Source of the DNA: Faucicola sp902506215
GTDB taxonomy: Bacteria > Pseudomonadota > Gammaproteobacteria > Pseudomonadales > Moraxellaceae
Direction of reading: 5' to 3'
Length of the DNA: 64,000 bases
Assembly: GCA_016888885.1 (NCBI GenBank)
Contig: CP069437.1
Location: 310,001 to 374,000, forward strand
Position numbers and translations under genes: made by a program. The notes beneath the pieces are model-generated. The model saw nothing but the letters and a program-made list of their open reading frames with translations. It was not told where the DNA came from and ran no database searches. Positions 46,137 through 55,373 of this stretch are shown here, piece after piece (position 1 is the stretch's first letter; each line of letters starts with the position of its first letter).

Positions 46137-46425
46137 AAAAATTTACTAACGACAAAAAGCGTATTTTATCAGAACTTAAGCAATTGTTGATGGGAAAATA
46201 TTGGGATAAAAATAGTCAACGCAATATTAGCCAAAAAACATTTCAAAAAACTGCTATCACTACCAGTAAATATTTGCGTATTCCACCCAAATACCTTATA
46301 AAATAACCAAGAAGTTTTAAACCGAGAGTTAAACTACGTTATTTGACACTTTAGCCCAGCCCCTACCACTGTAATCATTGTACCATTTTTTATTTTCTTC
46401 ATTTTTTCTTTTTTTAAGGTCACTC

Positions 46426-47301
46426 ATGATAGTTCAAACCCATTTTATTAGCCATACTGCCATCTTATCAGCCATAAGTGTTGGCTTGCTGTATCTGGCA
46501 GGTTGTAGTGTTGCGCCCTCAACCGCCACGCCCGATAGCAATACTGTTACTATCCCTACTACTATTGCTGCCAGCCAAGCGAACTCAGATACCCAAGCAC
46601 TCACCACGCGTCCGCTAGACAAGGCACTACAAAAATGCGCCAGCGAGTTTTTGGATAAAACCCAGCCGACAATTACTGCCAAGCTGTCGCAAAAAACCTA
46701 CCCACTGTGCTTTAATGGCTTTGCGGTGATGTATTCGGGGGTCACCAAAACCCCGATTTGGGTCGCTGAGCATTTGACGCGACAACGAATAGCGGCTGCC
46801 AAAACCTTGGTGAGAGAGGGTAACTTTCATGAAGAAACTCGCCTGCCAACCGAGGTGCGTAGTCTATTGAGCGATTATACCAATACCGGATTTGACAGAG
46901 GGCATTTAGCGCCCAATGCTGATATGGCAAACCCGGACTCACAATTTGATAGTTTTAGTTTAGCCAATATTGCCCCACAAACGCCTGACAACAACCGGAA
47001 AACTTGGGTAAAAATTGAAACACAAACTCGCAACTTGACCGACCAATACGGCTCAGCTTATGTGGTGACAGGGGTGGCGTTCTTAACGCCCGAAGTCAAA
47101 CGGCTAAAAAATCGCGTGTTGGTACCCTCGCATTTTTTTAAAGCGGTATATTTGCCATCACAACATCAAGCGCTGGTATTTTTTAGCCCGAATGATGATA
47201 GCGGAACCGTTGAAAAAATTAGCCTAAGCACACTTAAAAAACGCACCGGAGTCAATGCGTTTCCCAGTCTACCGAGCAATGTAGCGACTATTGCACCATA
47301 A
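46426..47301 (+). CDS. DNA/RNA non-specific endonuclease lipoprotein (NucA/EndA family)
   Basis: The 291-residue protein has lipobox LAGC (Cys27), a Thr/Ser-rich linker and a beta-beta-alpha metal nuclease domain. The catalytic DRGH motif is at residues 157-160 in GFDRGHLAPNADM, and the metal-binding Asn lies further on in ANIAPQTPDNN. The enzyme probably degrades extracellular or incoming DNA and RNA at the cell envelope. ATG 46426 has AAGG six bases upstream and gives the lipoprotein signal; the longer open frame does not. Confidence 0.9.
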   Translation: MIVQTHFISHTAILSAISVGLLYLAGCSVAPSTATPDSNTVTIPTTIAASQANSDTQALTTRPLDKALQKCASEFLDKTQPTITAKLSQKTYPLCFNGFAVMYSGVTKTPIWVAEHLTRQRIAAAKTLVREGNFHEETRLPTEVRSLLSDYTNTGFDRGHLAPNADMANPDSQFDSFSLANIAPQTPDNNRKTWVKIETQTRNLTDQYGSAYVVTGVAFLTPEVKRLKNRVLVPSHFFKAVYLPSQHQALVFFSPNDDSGTVEKISLSTLKKRTGVNAFPSLPSNVATIAP

Positions 47302-47366
47302 CTTCACCAAAATCAGTAATTAGCGAGTCAAAAACTAGCAAATCAGCAACTAAACAGGGGAAAAAG

Positions 47367-47636
47367 ATGAGTGTTTTTAAACCATTTCAAAATGATAGCC
47401 AAAGCGTTGGCTTGGGCGAATTTACCCTTGAGAATCAAGGAGAGCAAGTCAATCTCTATGGCAGCGCGACGTTTACGTTGGATAAACAAAGTTTAGCCAC
47501 GGCAAAACAATTGCAAGATGTGCTGAGCCAAATCATTGCGTATTTAGAAGCCCATCAAGCGCAAACGGTGGAAAAATCTACTATTCAACAGCAGCAAGCG
47601 TCGCACGTGGATGAAGTGGATAACCCTTTTTTATAA
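47367..47636 (+). CDS. small protein of unknown function with acidic DNPFL tail
   Basis: The 89-residue cytoplasmic protein has no signal peptide. It has a beta-rich start (SVGLGEFTLENQGEQVNLYG), a central helix (SLATAKQLQDVLSQIIAYLE) and a Gln-rich linker ending in DEVDNPFL. AGGGG lies about nine bases before the ATG, and a strong terminator follows. It probably is a real gene of a family I do not recognise. The acidic end with Pro-Phe recalls single-stranded DNA-binding protein tails, but it ends in Leu, so this is only a likeness. Confidence 0.75.
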   Translation: MSVFKPFQNDSQSVGLGEFTLENQGEQVNLYGSATFTLDKQSLATAKQLQDVLSQIIAYLEAHQAQTVEKSTIQQQQASHVDEVDNPFL

Positions 47637-47654
47637 ATAAAAAAAGCTAAATAA

Positions 47655-47686
47655 AAAAAGCGCAAATCAAATAATTTGCGCTTTTT
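47655..47686. terminator. bidirectional terminator after the 89-residue protein gene
   Basis: AAAAAGCGCAAAT and ATTTGCGCTTTTT (47655-47667 with 47674-47686) form a 13-bp perfect stem. It can also stop the convergent MipA gene. Confidence 0.9.
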
Positions 47687-47714
47687 ATGGGCAAGCTATG
47701 CATCAAGCTAGGCA

Positions 47715-48494
47715 TTAAAACTGATAGTTAAAGCCAATTTTAGTTTTACTATCGACGCGGTTATCAACCAATGGGCTGTCTTTTTGCTCATCGCTTAAAT
47801 ACTCTAAATGCTGACTGATAAACGCACTCCAGCGTGGCGAAATGGCGTAACTGGCACTGACATTGACATAGGGGGTGATGCTACTATCAGCGTTATAAGC
47901 TTTTATCCCTGTTATTCCTGTGCGTAGCGATTCTTGCTCAGAAACACCAAAGTAGTAGTTGTTGTACTTGTCATTGTACCACTGTAGTCCTAGCTCAGGA
48001 TAAATGGTGATTTTATCATCCATTGCCTTAAATCTGCTCAAGTGCGCCACTTTTGCGCTAGTACCCTCACTGCGACCCAACGCATCAGTTTCCACTTGCG
48101 CTTTAAAGCCGCCATACGGGGTAATGCGCATATAGCTGGTGCCCACCATAGCAGACCATTTACGCTCATCGAGTCCTTTTAACGCCGCTGTGCTTGCATC
48201 GTCTGGATCAAATGAACGGCTATCGTAGCTTGCGGTCAATCGCCATTCGTTTTGTGCATCTTTGTAGGGATAATAACCCGCTTCACTGCCTTCAATGTAG
48301 AATCGATTATTGTCATAAAATGCCTGTGGCATGATGGTAACATCATTGTCCTTGTCGTACGCATAATGATTGATTGACGCGTTTAACCCCAGTTTAAAGC
48401 GGGCATTGGTATCCACTGGCATAGAGGCTGCGTGGGCAAATGTTGTGCCCAACATACTGGCAAGTACCAGACAAGGCGCGAAAAATTGTTTCAT
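47715..48494 (-). CDS. MipA/OmpV family outer membrane protein
   Basis: The 259-residue protein has a signal peptide cleaved near TFAHAA and an outer membrane beta-barrel with a terminal Phe (KIGFNYQF). Strings such as GLNASINHYAYDKDNDVTIMP, split here from PQAFYDNNRFYIEGSEAGYY, match MipA/OmpV proteins. MipA scaffolds peptidoglycan enzymes in E. coli; other members act in antibiotic or osmotic response. ATG 48494 is preceded by AGGA at good spacing. It is divergent from znuA, so a shared regulatory region is possible. Confidence 0.85.
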   Translation of the reverse strand: MKQFFAPCLVLASMLGTTFAHAASMPVDTNARFKLGLNASINHYAYDKDNDVTIMPQAFYDNNRFYIEGSEAGYYPYKDAQNEWRLTASYDSRSFDPDDASTAALKGLDERKWSAMVGTSYMRITPYGGFKAQVETDALGRSEGTSAKVAHLSRFKAMDDKITIYPELGLQWYNDKYNNYYFGVSEQESLRTGITGIKAYNADSSITPYVNVSASYAISPRWSAFISQHLEYLSDEQKDSPLVDNRVDSKTKIGFNYQF

Positions 48495-48697
48495 AAAAAC
48501 ATCCTGTGAGAGTGGGTCATACAAAAAGTGCTGACAGGCGTAAAGCGTAGAAAATGACCACCGATTCGCCTGTGAACCATACAGCAAGGTGATAAATTTA
48601 TTATGGCATAAAAAGGTGAGCGCAAATAGTTGAATTTAAAGCTGCGATAGATAAAATCCAAGCCAGCATAAATCCTTAAGCTATCTTGAGAACACCA

Positions 48698-48724
48698 TTA
48701 AAATGTTATAATATAACATTTTAA
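48698..48724. promoter_or_regulatory. Zur-box-like palindrome upstream of znuA
   Basis: Arms TTAAAATGTTAT and ATAACATTTTAA flank a three-base spacer. The centre fits the gammaproteobacterial Zur operator consensus GAAATGTTATANTATAACATTTC very closely. It sits 31 bases before the znuA ATG, where zinc-loaded Zur would block transcription. Confidence 0.85.
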
Positions 48725-48754
48725 TATTTTCAATACTTGATTGGGCGACCCAGC

Positions 48755-49933
48755 ATGATAAACGCGTTGATTAATAAATATGCTTTTTTTAGCCGACCTT
48801 TGCTACTAAGGCTACTAAAAACCCCCACGATTGCAGGGGTAACATTGACGCTGAGTCTATTGGGGGGATTAACAGGCTGCCAAAAACAAACTGACAATCA
48901 ATCCACTTCAACGCAATCAGCCTCAAACAGCCAAGCTACAAACAATATCTCATCAAAAAATAGTGTCTCATCAAACACCGTTATTAATACCCAATTACCC
49001 ACCGTGTATGCCACTACCAATGTGTGGGGTTCGGTGGCTAAAGCGGTCGGGGGGGATAAAGTCAATGTGATTGTGGGGGTCGATGATTTATCACAAGATC
49101 CGCATGATTATCAAGCCACAGCGACCGACAAGCTTAATATCACTAAATCCGCTGTCATGCTGGTCAACGGTGGCGGGTATGATGATTGGGGTATGAGCTT
49201 AGCTGAGTCGGTGAGTCACAAACCTGTAGTGATTAATGCCGTAGCACTTTCAGGACTATCGCCTAACACGGACAATGCGGCAGATGAGCCTGCCAGTGAA
49301 CAGCACCAACATGATACCCAACAAGAAATAAAGACCGCTGATCTGCAACCATCAGATCATCCTCACGCGCCCAGTGAAGGGCATAGTAAAGTACATAGTC
49401 ACTCGCACGCTGACTTTAATGAGCACGTGTTTTTCTCCCTCGATACCGCAAAAAAAGTGGCTGAAGCGGTCAACAAGCAATTGGCGGCAACATCACCTGT
49501 CAATCAAGCAATTTATGCAAAAAATACCCAGCAATTCATCCAGCAAATTGATGCGCTTAAAGTCAAAGCCAAACAAATCGGACAGCAAAAAGCCATCACT
49601 GCCTTTGCTACTGAGCCTGTCATCGGGTATTTGCTAGCCGATATGGGCATCAAAGATGTGACGCCAAAAGCCTATGTCGTGCAATCAGAGACGGATGCGG
49701 GGGTATCGGTCAAAGTGCTCAACGACAGCAAAAGCCTGCTGAGCAATAAACAAGTCGGTCTGTTGGTGGTCAATGCTCAGACCGAAGATACCACCTCAAA
49801 GCAACTCATCACATTGGCGAAGGCATCAACAGTACCGGTTGTGGCGGTCTATGAAACCCTGCCCGATGGCGTGACAAGCTATACCCAATTTATTGAAAAA
49901 ACCTTGGATGATTTTGCGGCAGCGATGCGCTAA
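48755..49933 (+). CDS. znuA: zinc ABC transporter substrate-binding protein ZnuA
   Basis: The 392-residue protein has an N-terminal hydrophobic segment with lipobox LTGC (Cys42). The cluster A-I binding fold follows, with a long His-rich loop between about residues 170 and 225 (HPHAPSEGHSKVHSHSHAD). The ligand His appears in DLSQDPHDYQAT. It captures zinc in the periplasm for ZnuBC. ATG 48755 follows the Zur box; the in-frame TTG 18 bases earlier was rejected. znuC and znuB are downstream on the same strand. Confidence 0.95.
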   Translation: MINALINKYAFFSRPLLLRLLKTPTIAGVTLTLSLLGGLTGCQKQTDNQSTSTQSASNSQATNNISSKNSVSSNTVINTQLPTVYATTNVWGSVAKAVGGDKVNVIVGVDDLSQDPHDYQATATDKLNITKSAVMLVNGGGYDDWGMSLAESVSHKPVVINAVALSGLSPNTDNAADEPASEQHQHDTQQEIKTADLQPSDHPHAPSEGHSKVHSHSHADFNEHVFFSLDTAKKVAEAVNKQLAATSPVNQAIYAKNTQQFIQQIDALKVKAKQIGQQKAITAFATEPVIGYLLADMGIKDVTPKAYVVQSETDAGVSVKVLNDSKSLLSNKQVGLLVVNAQTEDTTSKQLITLAKASTVPVVAVYETLPDGVTSYTQFIEKTLDDFAAAMR

Positions 49934-50135
49934 TTTTAACTAGCCTAAAACTTTTAGGCTACCTATAAATGCGTTTGGGGAAAAATTTGCGTTAATTGGT
50001 ATAGTATTGGCTGGTTATCGCTTATAATGCTTAATTTTTAGCCCAGATTTTTTGCAATGTGATATTGCCAATCAACCATCCTCGCCTTTAGCATCTTGTC
50101 GTTAATCTTGCCGTTAGGATGAAGAAGTAGCTACC

Positions 50136-50930
50136 ATGCCCATGTCAACCACCAAAATAGCCAATAGCGAGCGGCAGTTTGCGCAGGCTATTCATTGCCA
50201 ATCGTTTGTCAAACTGCCACAATCACAGCAAGTCGTTTTGCAAGTCAAAGATGCCAGTATGCACTTTGGGCAACGTCTGCTATGGCAGGATGTCAATTTT
50301 TCGATTTTATCCGGTGAATTTGTGGCATTGCTCGGCGCTAACGGTACAGGCAAGACGACATTGCTGCGAAGTTTACTCAAACTTGTGCCACTATCCAGTG
50401 GTTCAATCACGCTTGGCAAAGATATTCGAGTGGGCTATGTGCCTCAGCTCAAAGACTTTGCGCCAAAACTACCGATTCGGGGTAGGGACTTGGTGCAGCT
50501 AGGGCTAGATGGGGAAAATTATTTGTTTGGTCTATTTAGCCCCAAAAAAACTTTGGGCAGTTTTTGGCAGACAGCAAAACAAAAAAAATATTTGGTGGAT
50601 AAAGCCATTGCGGAAGTCGGCGGTGAGTCATTTTGTGATGCGCCGCTTACCATGCTGTCCGGTGGTGAGCAGCAGCGCATGCGTATCGCCCAAGCCTTGG
50701 TCGCTGAGCCTGATGTTTTGTTGATGGATGAGCCGCTGCTGAGCCTTGATGTGGCAAGCCAGTATGTGGTCAGTGATATTTTAGCCCATCGCAAACAGGC
50801 GCATCATACTGCGATTTTGATGATTAGTCACGAACTCGAGCCGATTATACCTTTGGTAGATAAAGTGGTGTATCTTGAAAATGCGACTGCCAAGCTCGGC
50901 GGTATCGAATTAATCAGACGATTTCGCTAA
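50136..50930 (+). CDS. znuC: zinc ABC transporter ATP-binding protein ZnuC
   Basis: The 264-residue ATPase has Walker A GANGTGKTT, the Q-loop in GYVPQLKDF, signature LSGGEQQRMRIAQA and Walker B VLLMDEPLLSLD. It powers ZnuB-mediated zinc import at the inner membrane. A 200-base gap separates it from znuA, and in contrast to Acinetobacter no zur gene stands in the cluster. An N-terminal extension of about 35 residues precedes the ABC domain, so a later start is conceivable. Confidence 0.95.
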   Translation: MPMSTTKIANSERQFAQAIHCQSFVKLPQSQQVVLQVKDASMHFGQRLLWQDVNFSILSGEFVALLGANGTGKTTLLRSLLKLVPLSSGSITLGKDIRVGYVPQLKDFAPKLPIRGRDLVQLGLDGENYLFGLFSPKKTLGSFWQTAKQKKYLVDKAIAEVGGESFCDAPLTMLSGGEQQRMRIAQALVAEPDVLLMDEPLLSLDVASQYVVSDILAHRKQAHHTAILMISHELEPIIPLVDKVVYLENATAKLGGIELIRRFR

Positions 50931-50993
50931 TTTATTTGCTTCAATCAAACACAAGCCATCACGTTCGATGGTTTTTTAACTTTTGGAATTCAC

Positions 50994-51872
50994 ATGCTGC
51001 TCACGACTTGGCTACATACCATCATCAATTTTGATAACTTTGCTGAGCTGTTGCCCTTGGTATCAACGTCCATCGTGGCCGCGGTATTGTTGGGTGTGAT
51101 GGCAGGATTTATCGGACCGATGGTACAGGCACGGGATATGGCGTTTGCCGTGCATGGGACAGCAGAGCTGTCGTTTGCAGGGGCGGCGTGTGCCTTATGG
51201 TTAGGGTCTTCAGTGACGCTAGGTGCCATCATTGGGGCGGTGACGGCTGGCATGGTGCTAGGGGTCATGGGGATTGATGGCAAAAACCGCAACTCAGTGG
51301 TGGGTATTTTGTTGCCATTCGGGCTTGGGCTGGGGGTGTTGTTTTTATCCTTGTATCAAGGGCGCTCCTCCAATAAATTTGGCTTATTAACCGGGCAAAT
51401 TGTTGCAATCACGCCCGCTGAATTGCAGTCGATGTTAGTGGTTGCGGTGATTGTGCTGTCAATCATTGCCATATTTGGTCAGCGCATGTTATTTGCCGCA
51501 GTTGACCCGCAAGTTGCCCAAGCGCAGCATCTGAATTTAACATTTTTATCTTTGCTGTTTATGTTTGCGCTGAGTCTTGTGGTGGCGGTAAGTGTGCAGT
51601 TTGTCGGTGCATTGCTGCTATTATCGTTACTCATCACGCCTGCGGCGGCGGCGAGTCAAGTGACGGCTAGACCTATCTATGTCTATTTGTTGTCCATGCT
51701 GTTTGCCATCATCGCTGGGGTCGGCGGGATATTACTATCGTTAGGACCTGGACTGCCGATTTCACCTTATATCACTACCATTTCATTTGTGATTTATTTA
51801 AGCTGCTGCGGAATTGGCTACCTACGAAAAAAAGCAGGGTGGAACAAACGCTTAGCTGCAAACTTTTCTTAA
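50994..51872 (+). CDS. znuB: zinc ABC transporter permease ZnuB
   Basis: The 292-residue permease of the MntB/ZnuB family has about eight or nine membrane segments and the coupling region starting VMAGFIGPMVQARDMAFAVH. LLLLSLLITPAAAASQV is typical of the family. It forms the membrane channel for zinc and works with ZnuC and ZnuA. It lies 63 bases after znuC. A terminator with T and A tracts follows. Confidence 0.94.
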   Translation: MLLTTWLHTIINFDNFAELLPLVSTSIVAAVLLGVMAGFIGPMVQARDMAFAVHGTAELSFAGAACALWLGSSVTLGAIIGAVTAGMVLGVMGIDGKNRNSVVGILLPFGLGLGVLFLSLYQGRSSNKFGLLTGQIVAITPAELQSMLVVAVIVLSIIAIFGQRMLFAAVDPQVAQAQHLNLTFLSLLFMFALSLVVAVSVQFVGALLLLSLLITPAAAASQVTARPIYVYLLSMLFAIIAGVGGILLSLGPGLPISPYITTISFVIYLSCCGIGYLRKKAGWNKRLAANFS

Positions 51873-51883
51873 TCAACAGGGTA

Positions 51884-51915
51884 TAAAAAAAGCGCAAATG
51901 GTATCAATTTGCGCT
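51884..51915. terminator. terminator between znuB and mnmA
   Basis: AGCGCAAAT and ATTTGCGCT (51891-51899 with 51907-51915) form a nine-base-pair stem. A run of seven A residues on the left becomes a U tract for the minus strand, so it mainly serves mnmA. The plus-strand tail is poor. Confidence 0.8.
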
Positions 51916-51955
51916 GTTTGTATCTTAGTGTATATTAAACTTTAAACTTTAAACT

Positions 51956-53131
51956 TTAAACTTCAGCTAGGCTAGTAGGGGCATCGATGGTTTGAATCAC
52001 GCCACCGCCTAAACAAATGTCACCATCATAAAACACACAAGACTGACCCGGTGTCACCGCACGCTGTGGCTCGTCAAACACCACTTTTATGGTGTCACCT
52101 GTTTCATCAAGGGCAAAAACTGTACAGGCTTGATCGGGCTGACGATAGCGCGTTTTGGCGGTACAGCGATAACCTTGGGCAGTAAACAGTTGCGTGGGTG
52201 CATCAACCACCCAGTCAAGCTTATAAGCGGTCAATTCGGTGGATTGTAACATCGGATGGTCATGCCCTTGACCGACAATCAGGCGATTATTATCTAAGTC
52301 TTTGTGCAACACAAACCAAGGCGCCTCATCTCTATCTTTGACCCCACCAATACCAATACCGCCACGTTGACCAAGTGTGTAATACATTAAGCCATCGTGG
52401 GTGCCGATTTTTTTGCCATCATCGGTATAGATATCGCCTTTTTGAGCGGGCAAATACTGCTGTAAAAAGTCTTTAAAGCGTCGCTCGCCGATAAAGCAAA
52501 TACCCGTAGAGTCTTTTTTCTTCGCTGTCGCTAAATCATACTGCTCGGCAATACGGCGTACTTCAGGTTTTTCCAACTCACCCACAGGGAACAAGGTTTT
52601 GGCGATTTTATCGCCTGCCACCGCGTGCAGAAAGTAGCTTTGGTCTTTATTGTTATCAAGTCCGCGCAGTAGTGGCGCTTTGCCATTTTCATCGCTAAAG
52701 CCGCGGCGCGCATAGTGACCAGTGGCAATATAGTCCGCCCCCAAGGTTAGCGCATAATCCAAAAAGGCTTTAAACTTGACTTCTTTGTTGCATAAAATAT
52801 CAGGATTTGGGGTGCGACCGGCGCTATATTCCGCCAAAAAATGCTCAAATACGCGATCCCAATATTCCATGGCAAAGTTGGCGGTATGAAGTTTAATGCC
52901 GATTTTATCGGCGACCGCTTGCGCGTCGGCAAGGTCAGTCATAGCGGTACAATATTCGGTACCGTCATCTTCTTCCCAGTTTTTCATAAACAAGCCTTCC
53001 ACATCAAAGCCCGCTTGTTTGAGCAAAACGGCAGTGACAGAAGAATCAACGCCCCCTGACATGCCCACAATGACGCGGGTTTGGGCAGGCTTGGTAATAT
53101 CAGATAAATTAACAGCAGTTGAATAAGTCAT
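51956..53131 (-). CDS. mnmA: tRNA-specific 2-thiouridylase MnmA
   Basis: The 391-residue enzyme has the PP-loop GMSGGVDSSV, the catalytic cysteine in NPDILCNKEVKF and the second cysteine in STGICFIGERRF. It places sulfur on U34 of Lys, Glu and Gln tRNAs. ATG 53131 was chosen; the upstream in-frame TTG has no support. The stop codon lies in a stretch of repeated TTTAAAC units (51941-51961). It is alone on its strand here. Confidence 0.96.
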   Translation of the reverse strand: MTYSTAVNLSDITKPAQTRVIVGMSGGVDSSVTAVLLKQAGFDVEGLFMKNWEEDDGTEYCTAMTDLADAQAVADKIGIKLHTANFAMEYWDRVFEHFLAEYSAGRTPNPDILCNKEVKFKAFLDYALTLGADYIATGHYARRGFSDENGKAPLLRGLDNNKDQSYFLHAVAGDKIAKTLFPVGELEKPEVRRIAEQYDLATAKKKDSTGICFIGERRFKDFLQQYLPAQKGDIYTDDGKKIGTHDGLMYYTLGQRGGIGIGGVKDRDEAPWFVLHKDLDNNRLIVGQGHDHPMLQSTELTAYKLDWVVDAPTQLFTAQGYRCTAKTRYRQPDQACTVFALDETGDTIKVVFDEPQRAVTPGQSCVFYDGDICLGGGVIQTIDAPTSLAEV

Positions 53132-53175
53132 AATTTTTAAAAGTGCCAAAAGGGTTATTATAGCAAATTTATTGC

Positions 53176-53265
53176 TTGTTAAAAATCAATAAACCTGCCA
53201 CAATATCGTCATCGGATGAGCCGATATCGAAAAAACCCAACTTATTCTCGTAAGTTGGGTTTTTT
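53176..53265 (+). ncRNA. possible small RNA with its own promoter and terminator
   Basis: TTGTTA (53176-53181) and CACAAT (53199-53204) lie 17 bases apart with an extended -10 TG. A short transcript starting near 53211 would fold into an ATCGG/CCGAT hairpin (53211-53225). A strong terminator of 15 base pairs and a T run (53230-53265) would end it. The terminator lies between two divergent genes and so serves neither neighbour. No known small RNA family is recognised. Confidence 0.3.
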
Positions 53266-53403
53266 AATGCCTAAATTACCAACTTACAAAACTATGAATT
53301 GATTTTTTCAAATTCACTGATTGGCTTTAATAGATAAAGCGACATTGTAAATTCACAAACATTCTTTATATAACCTTTACTTATCAAAAAAATTGGGGCT
53401 GGT

Positions 53404-54516
53404 ATGCGTTGGATATTTCTGACCGTCATTGTATTGTTGTTTGAATTGTTTACTTATGGGGCGGGGCGGGGGCTACAGTGGTGGGCAGGGTCTTGGTTGT
53501 CCGATCGCTCTTCTCGCTATTTGATGATTAGTCTATTTGTGGTGAGTAATGCGTTATTGGTATTTGGCATCGCACGATTGACAAGCTTTGGGCTCAAGCT
53601 GTCTATGACTTGGCTGACTATTTTGTGGTTTGTCATCATGTCGATGGTGGCGGTGGGCATTATCAATCTGGTGTTGATGAAAGTTGCCCCGCAATTTTTT
53701 AATGCCGTGAGTTATCAAATTTACGGGCAGCGCATTTTGTTGCCGCTCGTGTTTTTTGGTATGGTGTTGATGGGTATTTATAATGCTTATACACCCACCA
53801 TTCGTCATATCAGCTTGACTGCCAATCAACCACTTGCCAAACCGATTCGAATTGGGATGGTTTCAGACTTGCATTTGGGTCTAATGGTCGGTGAGCGGCA
53901 AATTAACCGATTAACTGAGATGGTAAAAGCACAGAAGGTGCAACTGCTGCTGATGCCTGGCGATATTATGGATGATAATGTTGACTATTATACCTCGCAA
54001 AATATGCAGCCCGCGCTGCAGCAACTAGCCAGTGCAGTGCCAATGGGCGCGTATGCCACGCTAGGCAATCATGATATGTATGGGCATGAAGGCGAGATTC
54101 GCGATGCGATCCAAAAAGCCAATATCACCTTATTGGCAGATGATAAAGTGTTGGTTGATAACCAGCTTTGGTTGGTAGGGCGACTGGATAATCATGCCAG
54201 TTATCGTAAAGCGACCAAGGACTTAATGCCGTCAACTACCGAGAAGCCGATAATTTTACTTGACCATGAGCCCAATGAGATTGAACAAAACGTACAATTA
54301 CCGATTGATTTGCAAGTATCTGGACATACCCATAATGGGCAAATATTTCCTGCCAATTTTATTGTTAAATTTATCAATCGTTTGGGTTACGGCTATGAAC
54401 GTATCAACAATACTGATGTGATTGTAAGCTCAGGCTATGGTTTTTGGGGGGTACCGTTTCGGCTAGGCTCGCAAGCGGAGCTTTGGGTGATTGATTTAGT
54501 CGGTAAAAAATCCTAA
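53404..54516 (+). CDS. membrane-anchored metallophosphoesterase (YkuE/YaeI type)
   Basis: The 370-residue protein has about four N-terminal membrane segments (residues 1-125). A calcineurin-like phosphoesterase domain follows with DLHLG, GDIMDD, GNHDMYG and GHTHNGQ as the metal-binding motifs. Related YkuE/YaeI enzymes act on UDP-diacylglucosamine-like or other phosphoesters at the membrane. The exact substrate is unknown. It stands alone between mnmA and the TetR gene; a short CTAAAG/CTTTAG hairpin lies near its stop. Confidence 0.87.
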   Translation: MRWIFLTVIVLLFELFTYGAGRGLQWWAGSWLSDRSSRYLMISLFVVSNALLVFGIARLTSFGLKLSMTWLTILWFVIMSMVAVGIINLVLMKVAPQFFNAVSYQIYGQRILLPLVFFGMVLMGIYNAYTPTIRHISLTANQPLAKPIRIGMVSDLHLGLMVGERQINRLTEMVKAQKVQLLLMPGDIMDDNVDYYTSQNMQPALQQLASAVPMGAYATLGNHDMYGHEGEIRDAIQKANITLLADDKVLVDNQLWLVGRLDNHASYRKATKDLMPSTTEKPIILLDHEPNEIEQNVQLPIDLQVSGHTHNGQIFPANFIVKFINRLGYGYERINNTDVIVSSGYGFWGVPFRLGSQAELWVIDLVGKKS

Positions 54517-54587
54517 AGAGGACTTTAGCGCTTAAAACTGGCTGTAATGAGCGTATCGAGGTTATTGCAGATTATTGCCATGAGAGA

Positions 54588-55145
54588 CTATTGTATAGAC
54601 GCTGTCTGCATCATCAGTTGTATATTGCTACGAATATCCTCGAGTGACATTTGCTGGTCTTGCTGCAGGCAGTAACTTAAATTATTCAAGATAATCCCTG
54701 CATACGTATGCCCTTGAAACTCCAAGTCGCCTGGGCGTCCATGACGCTTGGCATGCTCAATATAATTTTGTTTGATTAACGCATACATGTCATCATATAA
54801 ATGAATATTTGGGGTTTTGATTTGCCAAAAAGCCAGTATGCGTTGTTTTTGCGCGTGAATAAACGCCCAAAATTGTTCCAAACACATCAGTAAATTTTCT
54901 TGACTGGCGACACTAAAGCGTTCAGTTAAAAACTTCTCATACACTTGGCGAAAATTACTCACCATTTTCTCCGCCAGCGCCTCTTTACTGGCGTAATGAC
55001 GATAAAAGGTTGAGCGATTAATCGCTGCAGTATCTAAAATATCTTGGACCGTGATGGCGCGGTAAGGTTTCTGCTGAAGTAATGCCAGAAAAGCTTGCTC
55101 GATATGTTGTTCAGTCTTAATGACCCGTAAATCATTTTCGTTCAT
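54588..55145 (-). CDS. TetR family transcriptional regulator
   Basis: The 185-residue protein has an N-terminal TetR helix-turn-helix domain in AITVQDILDTAAINRSTFYRHYASKEAL (split here), and an all-helical C-terminal ligand domain. It is divergent from the emrAB-like efflux pair and probably represses it, and perhaps itself, through the 295-base region between. The inducer is unknown. I could not pick out a clear palindromic operator in that region. Confidence 0.9.
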   Translation of the reverse strand: MNENDLRVIKTEQHIEQAFLALLQQKPYRAITVQDILDTAAINRSTFYRHYASKEALAEKMVSNFRQVYEKFLTERFSVASQENLLMCLEQFWAFIHAQKQRILAFWQIKTPNIHLYDDMYALIKQNYIEHAKRHGRPGDLEFQGHTYAGIILNNLSYCLQQDQQMSLEDIRSNIQLMMQTASIQ

Positions 55146-55373
55146 CGCTTTTTGGTATCCTTACGCTCTTTATCTTACGCTTTATGTCTTAGCCTTTAAA
55201 TTTTAGCAATCGCACGAATTGCGCAAAATTTTTACAATAAACAACATTATCTACCTAACTGTATTCTTATGCAACATTTATGTTTTATTTGATGCTTGAT
55301 GGCTGTTTAGGATAGTTTTATATTGCCACCCATTAAGTATATTAAATTCCATAATCGAGCTATTTTCTAGCAT
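55146..55373. promoter_or_regulatory. divergent tetR-emrA control region
   Basis: This stretch must hold the promoters of the TetR gene and the efflux operon. It is A+T-rich. No operator palindrome stands out by eye. It is followed by a terminator-like hairpin in the emrA leader. Confidence 0.4.

Noticed and set aside
46137..46200. preQ1 riboswitch before queC
   Set aside because: The minus-strand leader shows neither the C-rich loop nor the A-rich tail of a preQ1 aptamer.
49934..50135. Second Zur box before znuC
   Set aside because: No palindrome resembling the one at 48698-48724 could be found in the gap.
51934..51961. TTTAAAC heptamer repeats at the mnmA end as a phase-variation site
   Set aside because: The array overlaps the stop codon and lies mostly downstream, so unit changes would scarcely affect the protein.
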